This document shows, piece by piece, positions 8,929-16,230 of a stretch of 31,728 bases of DNA. This DNA is from Christensenellaceae bacterium (lineage in GTDB: Bacteria > Bacillota > Clostridia > Christensenellales > CAAEEZ01). The notes beneath the pieces are model-generated. The model did not search any database and was not told where the DNA came from. It saw only the letters and a list, made by a program, of their open reading frames with translations. A program made the position numbers and the translations under genes. The DNA lies in the NCBI GenBank assembly GCA_020024085.1, contig JAHHUG010000006.1, positions 1 to 31,728 of the forward strand. The letters are read 5' to 3'. Numbering within the stretch: position 1 is the first letter of the stretch; the number at the start of each line of letters is the position of its first letter.

Positions 8929-9034
8929 GTTTATAGTAATTAAAAAATATTCATTTTTAACTAAAGTATTATAAAATTTTTAATTTTGTTTAGTACATTA
9001 AGTAATGTTAAATGTAGTATTGTATTTGCTTTAT

Positions 9035-9066
9035 TATAAAAAATATCATTTTATATAATACTTTTT
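9035..9066 (-). terminator. Possible weak AU-rich terminator of the metallo-beta-lactamase-fold gene
   Basis: Read on the minus strand, a nine-pair stem made almost only of A-U pairs (AAAAAGTAT with ATATTTTTT) begins at the stop codon and ends in T residues. There is almost no GC, so strength is doubtful. Confidence 0.35.
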
Positions 9067-9944
9067 TAGTCTATTTTTTCAAAGTATAGCCTATTGTTTA
9101 GTACATAGGTCTTAATTTGTCCAATCTTTTCAAGGTAAGCAAGGTAGTTTTTTACAGTTGTAGTTGCTACAAAAAACTGACTCGTTTTCATAGTGTAGTT
9201 AAACTTTTTGCAGTATTCATACACGATATCACTTACCTCAAGAGGCTTTGTTAGTACACTCATAATATCAGCAATATTTTGTTTAACTTGTTTTTTGTTA
9301 AGCTCAATTAGAGGTTTAATATTACTTGTTGCCTCGGCATGACTTGGTACAAAATAATCAGCATTTGAGGTTTCAATTTTTTGTAAAGAGTTGTAGTATT
9401 GTTGCAAGTCAAGTACATAGGTTAGTGGGAATTTGTTAATTGTTTTTTCACTTATTAAACTATCAGCAACAAACAATACATTGTCCTCAGTTTTTACACC
9501 AATCATATTTATGCTATGTCCTCTTAAGTCAACAATCTCTAGCCCATCGGGTGTGTTTTCTTCGGTTAAAAGTGTAGCGTTACAAGAGGGAGCAAATAGC
9601 ATTTTACCCCTTGCAATGCTTATAGGTAGACCACCATAAATAAGTGATGTATTCATTATTGACAAGTTTGCAATAGCAGTATCTGCAAGGGTTGATAGTA
9701 CCTTGCAGTTGTATTTGTCTTGAAAATATTTGCAACCACCCATATGGTCTGCGTGGGCGTGAGTGATAATGATATTTTTCAAATGCAAATCGTTTTCAAT
9801 AAGCAAGTTGTCAATTTCAATTGCTCTTTCATCATCTAGTCCACAATCAATTAATGTTACAACATTGTTTTTAACAAATACTCCAATATTTGTAAATGAG
9901 TTGATATAGTAGGTATTACCTTTAATTTTGTTTAGTGTAGCCAT
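9066..9944 (-). CDS. Metallo-beta-lactamase-fold hydrolase with C-terminal helix-turn-helix-like region
   Basis: A 292-residue cytoplasmic protein without signal peptide. The metal motif THAHADHMGG (residues 61-70) supplies His62, His64, Asp66 and His67. Further ligands are likely in LRGHSINMIG and in VADSLIS, followed by VPSHAE. The final ~70 residues, including SDIVYEYCKKFNY and TTTVKNYLAYLEKIGQIK, read like a winged helix, as found in many MBL-fold proteins of the glyoxalase II / RNase-Z-like superfamily. Substrate cannot be told from sequence. Its ribosome site is GAGGT (9953-9949). It is divergent from the flavoprotein gene, which may share its control. Confidence 0.85.
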   Translation of the reverse strand: MATLNKIKGNTYYINSFTNIGVFVKNNVVTLIDCGLDDERAIEIDNLLIENDLHLKNIIITHAHADHMGGCKYFQDKYNCKVLSTLADTAIANLSIMNTSLIYGGLPISIARGKMLFAPSCNATLLTEENTPDGLEIVDLRGHSINMIGVKTEDNVLFVADSLISEKTINKFPLTYVLDLQQYYNSLQKIETSNADYFVPSHAEATSNIKPLIELNKKQVKQNIADIMSVLTKPLEVSDIVYEYCKKFNYTMKTSQFFVATTTVKNYLAYLEKIGQIKTYVLNNRLYFEKID

Positions 9945-9959
9945 ATTTACCTCATAAGT

Positions 9960-9988
9960 ATTTTAGCCCAAAATAGTCAATATTACAA
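9960..9988 (-). promoter_or_regulatory. Promoter of the metallo-beta-lactamase-fold gene
   Basis: On the minus strand, TTGTAA (9988-9983), a 17-base spacer and TAAAAT (9965-9960). The expected start of transcription (near 9953) lies at the ribosome site, so the leader would be very short. The -35 box lies about seven bases from the -35 box of the divergent flavoprotein promoter. Confidence 0.5.
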
Positions 9989-9995
9989 TTTATTT

Positions 9996-10025
9996 TTGCT
10001 AAATTTGTACGGATTATGCTATAAT
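9996..10025 (+). promoter_or_regulatory. Promoter of the flavoprotein gene, predicting a leaderless mRNA
   Basis: An extended -10 TGC-TATAAT (10017-10025) with a weak -35 TTGCTA (9996-10001) 18 bases upstream. The -10 ends only six bases before the ATG at 10032, so transcription should begin at or next to the start codon. No Shine-Dalgarno sequence is present. Confidence 0.6.
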
Positions 10026-10031
10026 TAGACT

Positions 10032-10571
10032 ATGAATAAGATTTTGTTTATTAATTGTAGTCCTAGAAAAAATGGTAATTCAAACTACCTTCTTGATTGT
10101 TGTAGAGAATATTACAAGCATTTGGGTATTGAGGTGGATAGTTTGGACTTGACTAAACTAGAGCTTAATGGTTGCAAAGCATGTGGATATTGCAAAAAAA
10201 ATGGTAAGTGTGTAACTGATGATATTACTACTGATTTACTTGCTACAATGTACAATTACGACCTTGTAGTTATGTTTTGTCCGGTTTATTTTTGTGGGTT
10301 CGATTCGCACACAAAGAAGTTGATAGACAGGGCAGAATCAATTTACGATAATGACAAAGAGGTCAAAGGTAAGATTGCTCTTGTAGTTAGTTTTGGTGCT
10401 AATAGTGATGAAAATTATCTTGGTATGCACTACGGAATGAAGTATTTTGCAAAGGCAATCGGTAAGGAATATGTTGGAGTAAAGCCGTTTGCTAATACCG
10501 ATAATTTAACATTAGAGTTAAAAGAGGATTACAAAAACCAAATTATCGACTTTGTGAAAAATATAAAATAG
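10032..10571 (+). CDS. Flavodoxin-like NAD(P)H-dependent FMN reductase family protein with four-cysteine motif
   Basis: A 179-residue flavodoxin-fold protein, probably a cytoplasmic FMN-dependent oxidoreductase. The first strand and FMN phosphate loop read MNKILFINCSPRKNGNSNYL. GCKACGYCKKNGKC has cysteines at 48, 51, 54 and 60, a pattern common in clostridial flavin reductases related to iron-sulfur flavoproteins; whether it binds a cluster is not known. CPVYF (about 82-86) matches the usual second FMN loop, SPVY. The fold starts at residue 2, so ATG 10032 is the right start although it has no ribosome site and the -10 box abuts it. A terminator follows. Confidence 0.85.
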   Translation: MNKILFINCSPRKNGNSNYLLDCCREYYKHLGIEVDSLDLTKLELNGCKACGYCKKNGKCVTDDITTDLLATMYNYDLVVMFCPVYFCGFDSHTKKLIDRAESIYDNDKEVKGKIALVVSFGANSDENYLGMHYGMKYFAKAIGKEYVGVKPFANTDNLTLELKEDYKNQIIDFVKNIK

Positions 10572-10600
10572 TTATAAATATTGATTGAATAATTTAATTA

Positions 10601-10642
10601 AAACCGTTTATTTAGTTTATTTTGCTAGATAAGCGTTTTTTT
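10601..10642 (+). terminator. Terminator after the flavoprotein gene
   Basis: An 11-pair stem with two G-U pairs (CGTTTATTTAG at 10605-10615 with CTAGATAAGCG at 10625-10635), a nine-base loop, then a run of seven T. Confidence 0.7.
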
Positions 10643-10659
10643 ATATATAAATATATTCA

Positions 10660-10687
10660 TTGACATATCTTGTTTTTTTGGTATAAT
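10660..10687 (+). promoter_or_regulatory. Consensus promoter of the GPH transporter
   Basis: TTGACA (10660-10665), a 16-base spacer and TATAAT (10682-10687), both boxes perfect for the housekeeping sigma factor. Transcription should start near 10694, about 30 bases before the start codon. Confidence 0.85.
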
Positions 10688-10722
10688 TAAAATATTGTGT
10701 AAAAATTAGATTGGAGAGTAAA

Positions 10723-12435
10723 ATGGAACAAAAGAAAAACAAAACCCTTTCAAAAAAGAAGTTGATGCAGTACTTTGCAGGCGATGTTGGTAAAGGTTTA
10801 TTTACAGGTATGATTGTAAACTACATTATAGTTTTTTATACATATAACAAAGATGTTAACCCTGTACAATTTTTACCAGATGTTACAATTTGGGGATTTT
10901 TTTCAATTATATCTTTTATTTTATTGATTAGTAAAGTTGTAGATGCTATTACAGACCCAATTGTTGCTAATTGGACAGATAAAAGCAAAAATCCAAAGGG
11001 TAGAAGAATACCTATTATGCGAATGTCAGCTATTCCTTATGCACTAAGTGCATTACTAGTATATATGGCACCATTTAGCAGTACCGACCCAACAGGTAGA
11101 ACACTTAACGCAGTATGGGTTGCATTATTCATTGTGGCATATTACACATTCTATACAATGTATTCTATTCCACATCGTGCACTTATTCCAGAGATTATCC
11201 CAGACCCAAACAAGAGAGTATTTGCTTATACAATTAGTACAGTTTTCTTTATGGGCTCAAGTTCAATATGTTATCTTGCAGATGGTATTGCTAGGGTAAG
11301 TACATTAGGTTATGCAAACACACTTAGAATTATTTTTGGTGTATTTACAGTAATTGGATTGGCTTGCTTATTGATTAGTGCATATTCTATCAACGAAAAG
11401 GATTACCTTGTTGAAACAGCACCACCAACAGAACCATTCTTAAAGTCATTCAAACTTGCTCTTAAGAATAGGGACTTTATGATTATTACAATTGGTGACT
11501 TATTCAACTATATGGCAATGGCATTCTTCCAAAGTGCAATGTTCTTTTATATTTCCGACTTGCTTCATATCAAACAAACTTTCGTAATATTAGGTATTGC
11601 TATATTTAGTGCAATTTGCTTATTTCCACTTATTATGAAACAAAGTAAAGTAAGTAAGAAAAAGCCTATTTTGATTGGTTCTGCAGTTTTTGCAGTGTTA
11701 TTTATCTTAATATACTTTGCTGATAAAATAGTTCCTAATAATAACTGGAAGTGGCTTATAGGTGTAATTATGGGCGTTGCGATGGCTTATCCATTTGCTG
11801 CTATCAATATTCTTCCTCAATCAATGGTATCTGATGTTATTCAATTGGATAGATTAAGGTTTGGTGAAAACAAGGAAGGTATTTATGCTGCTTGTAAAAC
11901 ATTCCTAGAAAAGATGAGTTATGCTATTGCAGGTACATTTGTTGGTAGTGTAATCTATTTAGGTTCTACATCAAATCCAAAAGAAGTTACTACTTTTGGA
12001 TTAGAGTTAAGTGGACTTATTGCAGGCATTTTTGCTATACTTTCATTTATTACATTCCTATTCTACAACGATAAGGGTATTATGAAGTATATTCACGAAC
12101 ATAAGCCAGAGAGTAGACCAAAAGATGAGAAAATTTTAGCTAAAGCTGAAAAAATTACATTTATTGATAAGTTTGTAATCAGCGACCTTACAATTGACGG
12201 CAAGGAGAAAAAAGCATCATCAAATATAGAAAACCATCAAACTTTTGAAACCGAAGTAAAAGAAACCGAAGTAAAAGAGTTTAAAGCTAGTGAAGTAGCA
12301 GAAGAGGAAAATGTTGTATCGGTATTTGAAGTTTCTTCAAACTCAAGAGAGGATAGGAGAAAAGAGCAGATTGCCAAAAGAAACAAAAGAAAAGTTCAAT
12401 TAATGCTTCGCTCAAAGAGAGAAAATCTTAAATAA
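10723..12435 (+). CDS. GPH-family sugar/cation symporter with long cytoplasmic tail
   Basis: A polytopic transporter resembling the glycoside-pentoside-hexuronide:cation symporters (MelB-like major facilitator relatives). The family signature is visible at KVVDAITDPIVANWTD, followed by GRRIP (about residues 79-103). About twelve hydrophobic segments occupy residues 1-450. The start is ATG 10723 (570 residues), with GGAG at 10713-10716; an in-frame TTG at 10711 overlaps that ribosome site and is rejected. After the last membrane segment a charged, mostly acidic then basic tail of about 120 residues follows, including the repeated TEVKETEVKE; family members usually end within about 20-40 residues. 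It is not a PTS IIA domain as in LacS. The substrate is unknown; no glycosidase is nearby. It stands alone between its own promoter and terminator. Confidence 0.85.
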   Translation: MEQKKNKTLSKKKLMQYFAGDVGKGLFTGMIVNYIIVFYTYNKDVNPVQFLPDVTIWGFFSIISFILLISKVVDAITDPIVANWTDKSKNPKGRRIPIMRMSAIPYALSALLVYMAPFSSTDPTGRTLNAVWVALFIVAYYTFYTMYSIPHRALIPEIIPDPNKRVFAYTISTVFFMGSSSICYLADGIARVSTLGYANTLRIIFGVFTVIGLACLLISAYSINEKDYLVETAPPTEPFLKSFKLALKNRDFMIITIGDLFNYMAMAFFQSAMFFYISDLLHIKQTFVILGIAIFSAICLFPLIMKQSKVSKKKPILIGSAVFAVLFILIYFADKIVPNNNWKWLIGVIMGVAMAYPFAAINILPQSMVSDVIQLDRLRFGENKEGIYAACKTFLEKMSYAIAGTFVGSVIYLGSTSNPKEVTTFGLELSGLIAGIFAILSFITFLFYNDKGIMKYIHEHKPESRPKDEKILAKAEKITFIDKFVISDLTIDGKEKKASSNIENHQTFETEVKETEVKEFKASEVAEEENVVSVFEVSSNSREDRRKEQIAKRNKRKVQLMLRSKRENLK

Positions 12436-12443
12436 TGTAAAAT

Positions 12444-12473
12444 AAAACGACCAATTTTTTGGTCGTTTTTTTA
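12444..12473 (+). terminator. Terminator after the GPH transporter
   Basis: Stem AAAACGACCAA (12444-12454) paired with TTGGTCGTTTT, a four-base T loop, then a T run. The A-rich 5' flank might also serve the minus strand weakly. Confidence 0.9.
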
Positions 12474-12585
12474 TATCGTTGATGTTGCATATTAAATCTT
12501 TCTTTAATCTTATAATTAAAAGAAATTATTTATATTGTATTTCGTATTATATATAAATAAAAGATTATAATAACCTATATAATTG

Positions 12586-12612
12586 TAAAAAAAAAGGACT
12601 AATATAGTCCTT
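12586..12612 (-). terminator. Terminator of the dnaD-dnaI operon, overlapping the dnaI stop codon
   Basis: On the minus strand an eight-pair stem AAGGACTA / TAGTCCTT with a three-base loop, then about ten T. The 5' arm begins inside the TAA stop codon of dnaI (12613-12611). Confidence 0.85.
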
Positions 12613-13552
12613 ATTTTTGTAATCTCAAGTCAACATTATTTATTTGAATAATTTGTGATTTTCTCTTGTCGGCTAGTCTACTAAATATTCTCTCGCCGTA
12701 TCTATCAAGTAGTCCATCAATAGAAAGGTTAGTAGAAATAATAATATGTTTATTTCTAATGCTTCTTTCGTTTAGTAGCAAAAATAGATATTCCCTAGTT
12801 ACATTATTTAGCATTGGTTCAGTGCCAAGGTCATCAATTACAAGTAAATCGCAGTTGATTAAGTTTTCAAGTATACTTGTTTTGCTATTGATATCTGCAA
12901 TGTGGTATCTCAAAAACATTTGGTTTAGTTCAAAAGCAGTCAAGTAGTTTACAAGTTGATATTTTTGAATTAGGCTATTTGCAATCGCAGAAACAAGATA
13001 GGTTTTTCCAACACCTGTTGGACCTAAAAATACGAGGTTAGTTTTGTTTGTATTAGGAAAGTTATCGCAAAACTTTTTTGAAGAAGAGTATAGTTTTACC
13101 ATTTTTTCTCTAATCTCATTATCCAAAAATATATTAGCATCAAAGTCATCAAAGGTAAAGTCCACAATATTGCTATATGAAGACGTTTGTTTTACAAGGT
13201 CATTATATCTACTAACTACACAATCGCAAATTTTACCATTATAGTAGCCGGTATCATTACATTTTTTGCAATTATATTGTGGAGTAAGGTCATCTTTAGT
13301 AAATCCAAGTTTTTTAAGTAGTTTATCCTGACTTGCTTGTAAAAGGGATAGCTCTTTTACCTCTTTTGAAGTGTCCTTATTTTCAATTTCTTTTTTTGCA
13401 ATCTCAAAAGATAGAGACCTTATTTTGTACTCTAGGTCACTATAATCTTTATTTTGCATACAAGTTTGAATGTTGTTATTTGCCTTGTTTATTGCAAATT
13501 GTCTATTATCACTAATTTCTCTTAGTATTTTTTGTAAATCGTTATTATTCAT
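12611..13552 (-). CDS. dnaI: Primosomal helicase loader (DnaI/DnaC-type AAA+ ATPase)
   Basis: Loads the replicative helicase onto DNA during initiation and restart. It has 313 residues, the usual DnaI size. A helical N-terminal region is followed by a zinc-ribbon-like segment with Cys95, Cys98, Cys109 and Cys111 (CKKCNDTGYYNGKICDC), then an AAA+ domain with Walker A GPTGVGKT (177-184), Walker B LLVIDD (236-241) and a C-terminal arginine-finger region FSRLADKRK. It lies two bases after the DnaD-like gene. No Shine-Dalgarno is visible before its ATG, so translation probably depends on coupling. Its partner helicase gene is not in the window. Confidence 0.92.
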   Translation of the reverse strand: MNNNDLQKILREISDNRQFAINKANNNIQTCMQNKDYSDLEYKIRSLSFEIAKKEIENKDTSKEVKELSLLQASQDKLLKKLGFTKDDLTPQYNCKKCNDTGYYNGKICDCVVSRYNDLVKQTSSYSNIVDFTFDDFDANIFLDNEIREKMVKLYSSSKKFCDNFPNTNKTNLVFLGPTGVGKTYLVSAIANSLIQKYQLVNYLTAFELNQMFLRYHIADINSKTSILENLINCDLLVIDDLGTEPMLNNVTREYLFLLLNERSIRNKHIIISTNLSIDGLLDRYGERIFSRLADKRKSQIIQINNVDLRLQK

Positions 13553-13554
13553 AG

Positions 13555-14985
13555 TTAGAAGTCAAAGTTATCATCGCCTATATCACTGAAAACTGCATTA
13601 AGTTCTTGTGGAGTATAAGCCCTTTCGTTAAGTTCCTGTTTAGGAGTTTTGGCAGTAGAGTAATTGTTTGTTTTCATTGCGTCTTCTACCGTTGTGATAT
13701 TTTGTCTATGCCAGTTTGCAAGTACTTGATTTAGGTAAGCTATTGCAGATGTTCTACCGTTAGCAAGTGTAGTTGCATAGTTTAGTAGTTCATCGCTAAT
13801 ATTCCAATCGGTTTTCCAAGTTTTGTAGAAAAGCCTATCGCTTTCGGTTACAGCTCTATTTGTACCAGTTGCATCAATAATGTTTTGAATAATGTTATCG
13901 TTTGCAATATGCTCGTTGATATAATCGTTTACAGCAGTTGTAGTAGTGTAGCCTAACTTGTAGAATTTGTTGATTATTCTATTCATTTGACCAAGGTCTT
14001 TTATACTACACAAAAAGCAGTAATTTGCGATATTTTCCAAAGTTTCAGCACTAAAGCCTTTATTCAACCATTGAACAGTGTATGTTTCAATAATGTTATC
14101 CAAATCTTCGTAGTAAATACCAAGTTTTTTGTTAATATTTACAGCTATATCAATTAGTTCCTTTCTAGTCTTGTTGTAGTTTGCAATTTCCTCAACGGTA
14201 AGTAGGTTTAGCCTATACAAATCCTCAAGTTTTTTATCAAGTGCATCAAAAGTATGCTTTTTAGAAAGTTCAGCAGTGTAGATAATGCTATCAACCGAGT
14301 AACCCCAAGTGTTTGTCCATTTTGTGAATAGTTGGTTTTCGTACAATCCAACAATCCCTTTGTAGTTAAGTGCATCTTTAACCTTAATAATGCTACTGGT
14401 TAGGCTGTTGTATTCGCTTAGTTTTTTTTCAACTCCTGGAACAGTTCGTACACCCTCGTTTGCCCAGTTTGTAGCAACTGTTAATATGTATCTATAATTT
14501 ACATTTTCGCCACGAAGTTTCAAGCAATGTTGAACAATCATAATCATAGCATCAGGTTTAATCCTATTATTTTCCATAGTTTCATAGTACTCGTTGTACT
14601 CATTAGGAGTAATCATACGATTAGGGAATGATGCTTGAAGTAGTGAGTTAAAGTCGTCAAATTTGCCTTCCTTGTATTTTTTAGGAAGTTTGTTCTTAAA
14701 TGACAAATATTTCACTTCAAATGGCTCGGTAGATGTAATTTGAACAAGTCCCTCATCTTGCCAGTACATATAGATATTGTATAATTGGTCGAGTGTAAGA
14801 TTAAGAGCTTGACACACATCATCAATATTATTTTCACTAACGGCATTCTTTGACAAAAAAAGACCATAAATGTAGGTCTTTACATATTCGCCATCAGCTT
14901 TTGGCAAATATTCGTGAATAAATACATTTTCGATATATGTATATCCATCTAAAATAAAGTCGCTAGAAAGTTTACAAAAAGCCAT
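13555..14985 (-). CDS. DnaD/DnaB-like primosome protein
   Basis: A 476-residue protein related to the Firmicutes primosome proteins DnaD and DnaB, which remodel origin DNA and recruit the DnaI-helicase complex. The N-terminal ~100 residues (VFIHEYLPKADGEYVKTYIY onward) resemble the DnaD N-terminal winged helix. Repeated helical segments with the W-x(4)-G-[FY] pattern typical of DnaD C-terminal (DDBH2) domains are visible at WTNTWGYS, WLNKGFS and WKTDWNIS, suggesting several tandem copies. It directly precedes dnaI, the arrangement usual in Clostridia. The ribosome site is GAGGTG just upstream. Confidence 0.82.
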   Translation of the reverse strand: MAFCKLSSDFILDGYTYIENVFIHEYLPKADGEYVKTYIYGLFLSKNAVSENNIDDVCQALNLTLDQLYNIYMYWQDEGLVQITSTEPFEVKYLSFKNKLPKKYKEGKFDDFNSLLQASFPNRMITPNEYNEYYETMENNRIKPDAMIMIVQHCLKLRGENVNYRYILTVATNWANEGVRTVPGVEKKLSEYNSLTSSIIKVKDALNYKGIVGLYENQLFTKWTNTWGYSVDSIIYTAELSKKHTFDALDKKLEDLYRLNLLTVEEIANYNKTRKELIDIAVNINKKLGIYYEDLDNIIETYTVQWLNKGFSAETLENIANYCFLCSIKDLGQMNRIINKFYKLGYTTTTAVNDYINEHIANDNIIQNIIDATGTNRAVTESDRLFYKTWKTDWNISDELLNYATTLANGRTSAIAYLNQVLANWHRQNITTVEDAMKTNNYSTAKTPKQELNERAYTPQELNAVFSDIGDDNFDF

Positions 14986-15001
14986 TTTTCACCTCAAAAT
15001 G

Positions 15002-15014
15002 ATAGTAATACTAT
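15002..15014. repeat. Perfect 13-base palindrome upstream of the DnaD-like gene
   Basis: ATAGTA-A-TACTAT lies 17 bases upstream of the dnaD-like start codon, inside its probable leader. It may be an operator or chance in AT-rich DNA. The remainder of 15015-15085 shows no gene. Confidence 0.4.
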
Positions 15015-15085
15015 GGTAACATATTTATGCTATTTTTTTACAATAATTTTATTTATTTTTCTAATTTACAATATATAGGGGTTAA

Positions 15086-15125
15086 TAAAAAAAACTACCC
15101 AAATTTTACAAATCCGAGCAGTTTT
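15086..15125 (-). terminator. Terminator of the 86-residue orphan, inside its 3' coding end
   Basis: On the minus strand AAACTGCTC pairs with GGGTAGTTT (two G-U pairs), with further pairing inside the loop, followed by a run of eight T. The 5' arm lies in the last codons of the gene, before the stop at 15108-15106. Confidence 0.65.
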
Positions 15126-15366
15126 CAACCTCTAAAATATCAAAGTCTTCTCTATCTATAAAATCATCTTTAGTGTATTTTATAGTGTTGAATTTTACTA
15201 AATGCTTAAAATGAACAGATAATGTAACTGGAGTTGAGATATCCATTTTTTCACAAGCCTCTCTAAGAGTTTGTTCGTAGTTAAGCCTATTAAGTGGAAG
15301 GGCATTTTCGTAAAGTTCATTTTGTATTAACTTATCTTTAATTTTTACTCTAAGCCAAAGTTTCAT
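15106..15366 (-). CDS. Small conserved-looking hypothetical protein
   Basis: An 86-residue protein that I do not recognise. It starts MKLWLRVKIKDKLIQNELYE, has no membrane segment, cysteine cluster or signal peptide, and is mixed basic then acidic toward the C-terminus (DREDFDILEVENCSDL). It is supported as a gene by the ribosome site GAGGT upstream, a promoter on the minus strand (15410-15382) and a terminator at its end, so it forms its own transcription unit. It lies between the primosome operon and divergent rex. Its composition suggests a small alpha/beta protein; no function can be assigned. Confidence 0.7.
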   Translation of the reverse strand: MKLWLRVKIKDKLIQNELYENALPLNRLNYEQTLREACEKMDISTPVTLSVHFKHLVKFNTIKYTKDDFIDREDFDILEVENCSDL

Positions 15367-15381
15367 AATTACCTCTATATA

Positions 15382-15410
15382 AATTTACTCTTTTAATTAA
15401 TGTTTGTCAA
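15382..15410 (-). promoter_or_regulatory. Promoter of the 86-residue orphan
   Basis: On the minus strand a perfect TTGACA (15410-15405), a 17-base spacer and TAAATT (15387-15382). Confidence 0.6.
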
Positions 15411-15428
15411 ATATTTTAGAAAGTTCTA

Positions 15429-15458
15429 TTGACAATAGGTATTTTAAGTTGTTAATAT
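15429..15458 (+). promoter_or_regulatory. Promoter of rex with a possible Rex half-operator
   Basis: A perfect -35 TTGACA (15429-15434) is followed, 18 bases on, by a weak -10 TAATAT (15453-15458). TTGTTAA at 15449-15455 matches one half of the known Rex operator (TTGTTAA-N4-TTAACAA) and overlaps the -10. The second half-site is poor (3 of 7), so autoregulation is only a possibility. Confidence 0.45.
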
Positions 15459-15484
15459 ATAAGATAGACAAGTAAGGAGATACT

Positions 15485-16114
15485 ATGTATAAAAAAACAC
15501 ATATTAGCGATGCAGTAATCAAAAGGTTACCAAAATATTATAGATATTTATGTCATTTGTTGCAAAACGGAGAACACAAAATTTCTTCGAAGGCTCTTGC
15601 TGAAGCATTAAATGTTACAGCTTCACAAGTAAGGCAAGATTTTTCAAACTTTGGTGAATTTGGTCAACAAGGCTACGGATACGATATTTATAAGTTGACA
15701 ATGGAAATATCGCAAATTCTTAACCTTCATGCAGACTATAATGTTATCATTGTGGGTGGTGGTAATATCGGTAATGCACTTGCTCATTATACAGGATTCA
15801 AAAAAGATGGCTTCAATATAAAGGCTATATTTGATATCAACCCTGAAAACATCAAAACTCCAGAGAAGTGTGAGGCACTTCATGTAGATAAATTAGAGAG
15901 TTATTGCGAACAAAATCATGTAGATATTGCTATTATTGCTACACAAAAAGATGCAGCAGAGGGTATTTTTGATAGGATTTGCAATATAGGTATTCGTGGT
16001 GTTTGGAATTTTGTTCCTATCGACCTTATGAGTAGAGATAACACTGTTGTTGAAAATATTAATATGAGCGACAGTTTGTTTGTGCTTAGTTACTATATGC
16101 AAAATCAAAAATAA
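15485..16114 (+). CDS. rex: Redox-sensing transcriptional repressor Rex
   Basis: Senses the NADH/NAD+ ratio and represses fermentation and respiration genes when NADH is low. Its 209 residues are standard. The N-terminal winged helix carries the family signature VTASQVRQDFSNFGEFGQQG (residues 44-63). The Rossmann domain has GGGNIG (91-96), with FDINPE as the second strand carrying the adenine-ribose acidic residue. The C-terminal domain-swap helix is present. The ribosome site AAGGAGA is seven bases upstream. It is monocistronic, with its own promoter and terminator. Confidence 0.96.
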   Translation: MYKKTHISDAVIKRLPKYYRYLCHLLQNGEHKISSKALAEALNVTASQVRQDFSNFGEFGQQGYGYDIYKLTMEISQILNLHADYNVIIVGGGNIGNALAHYTGFKKDGFNIKAIFDINPENIKTPEKCEALHVDKLESYCEQNHVDIAIIATQKDAAEGIFDRICNIGIRGVWNFVPIDLMSRDNTVVENINMSDSLFVLSYYMQNQK

Positions 16115-16127
16115 CAATACATATTAT

Positions 16128-16152
16128 AACGGCTAGTGATAGCCGTTTTTTT
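16128..16152 (+). terminator. Terminator after rex
   Basis: Stem AACGGCTA (16128-16135) / TAGCCGTT (16140-16147) closed by a GTGA tetraloop, then seven T. Confidence 0.92.
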
Positions 16153-16181
16153 ATTGCAATTTTATAGGTTTTTAACAAAAG

Positions 16182-16211
16182 TAATACATATTTTATTGGA
16201 TTTATATAATA
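16182..16211 (+). promoter_or_regulatory. Promoter region of spoVT, possibly sigma-G-like
   Basis: TATAAT lies at 16205-16210 without a recognisable TTGACA 17 bases upstream. TAATA (16182-16186), 18 bases before TATAATA (16205-16211), resembles the Bacillus forespore sigma-G pattern GHATR-N18-CATNHTA with one mismatch in each box. spoVT is sigma-G dependent in B. subtilis (established there). The match is weak. Confidence 0.35.
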
Positions 16212-16230
16212 CTACCATTAGAGGTGTGTT

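Noticed and set aside
12245..12290. The repeated GAAACCGAAGTAAAAGA-like units as a DNA repeat or CRISPR
   Set aside because: It is two short in-frame copies encoding a charged segment of the transporter tail, not spaced repeats.
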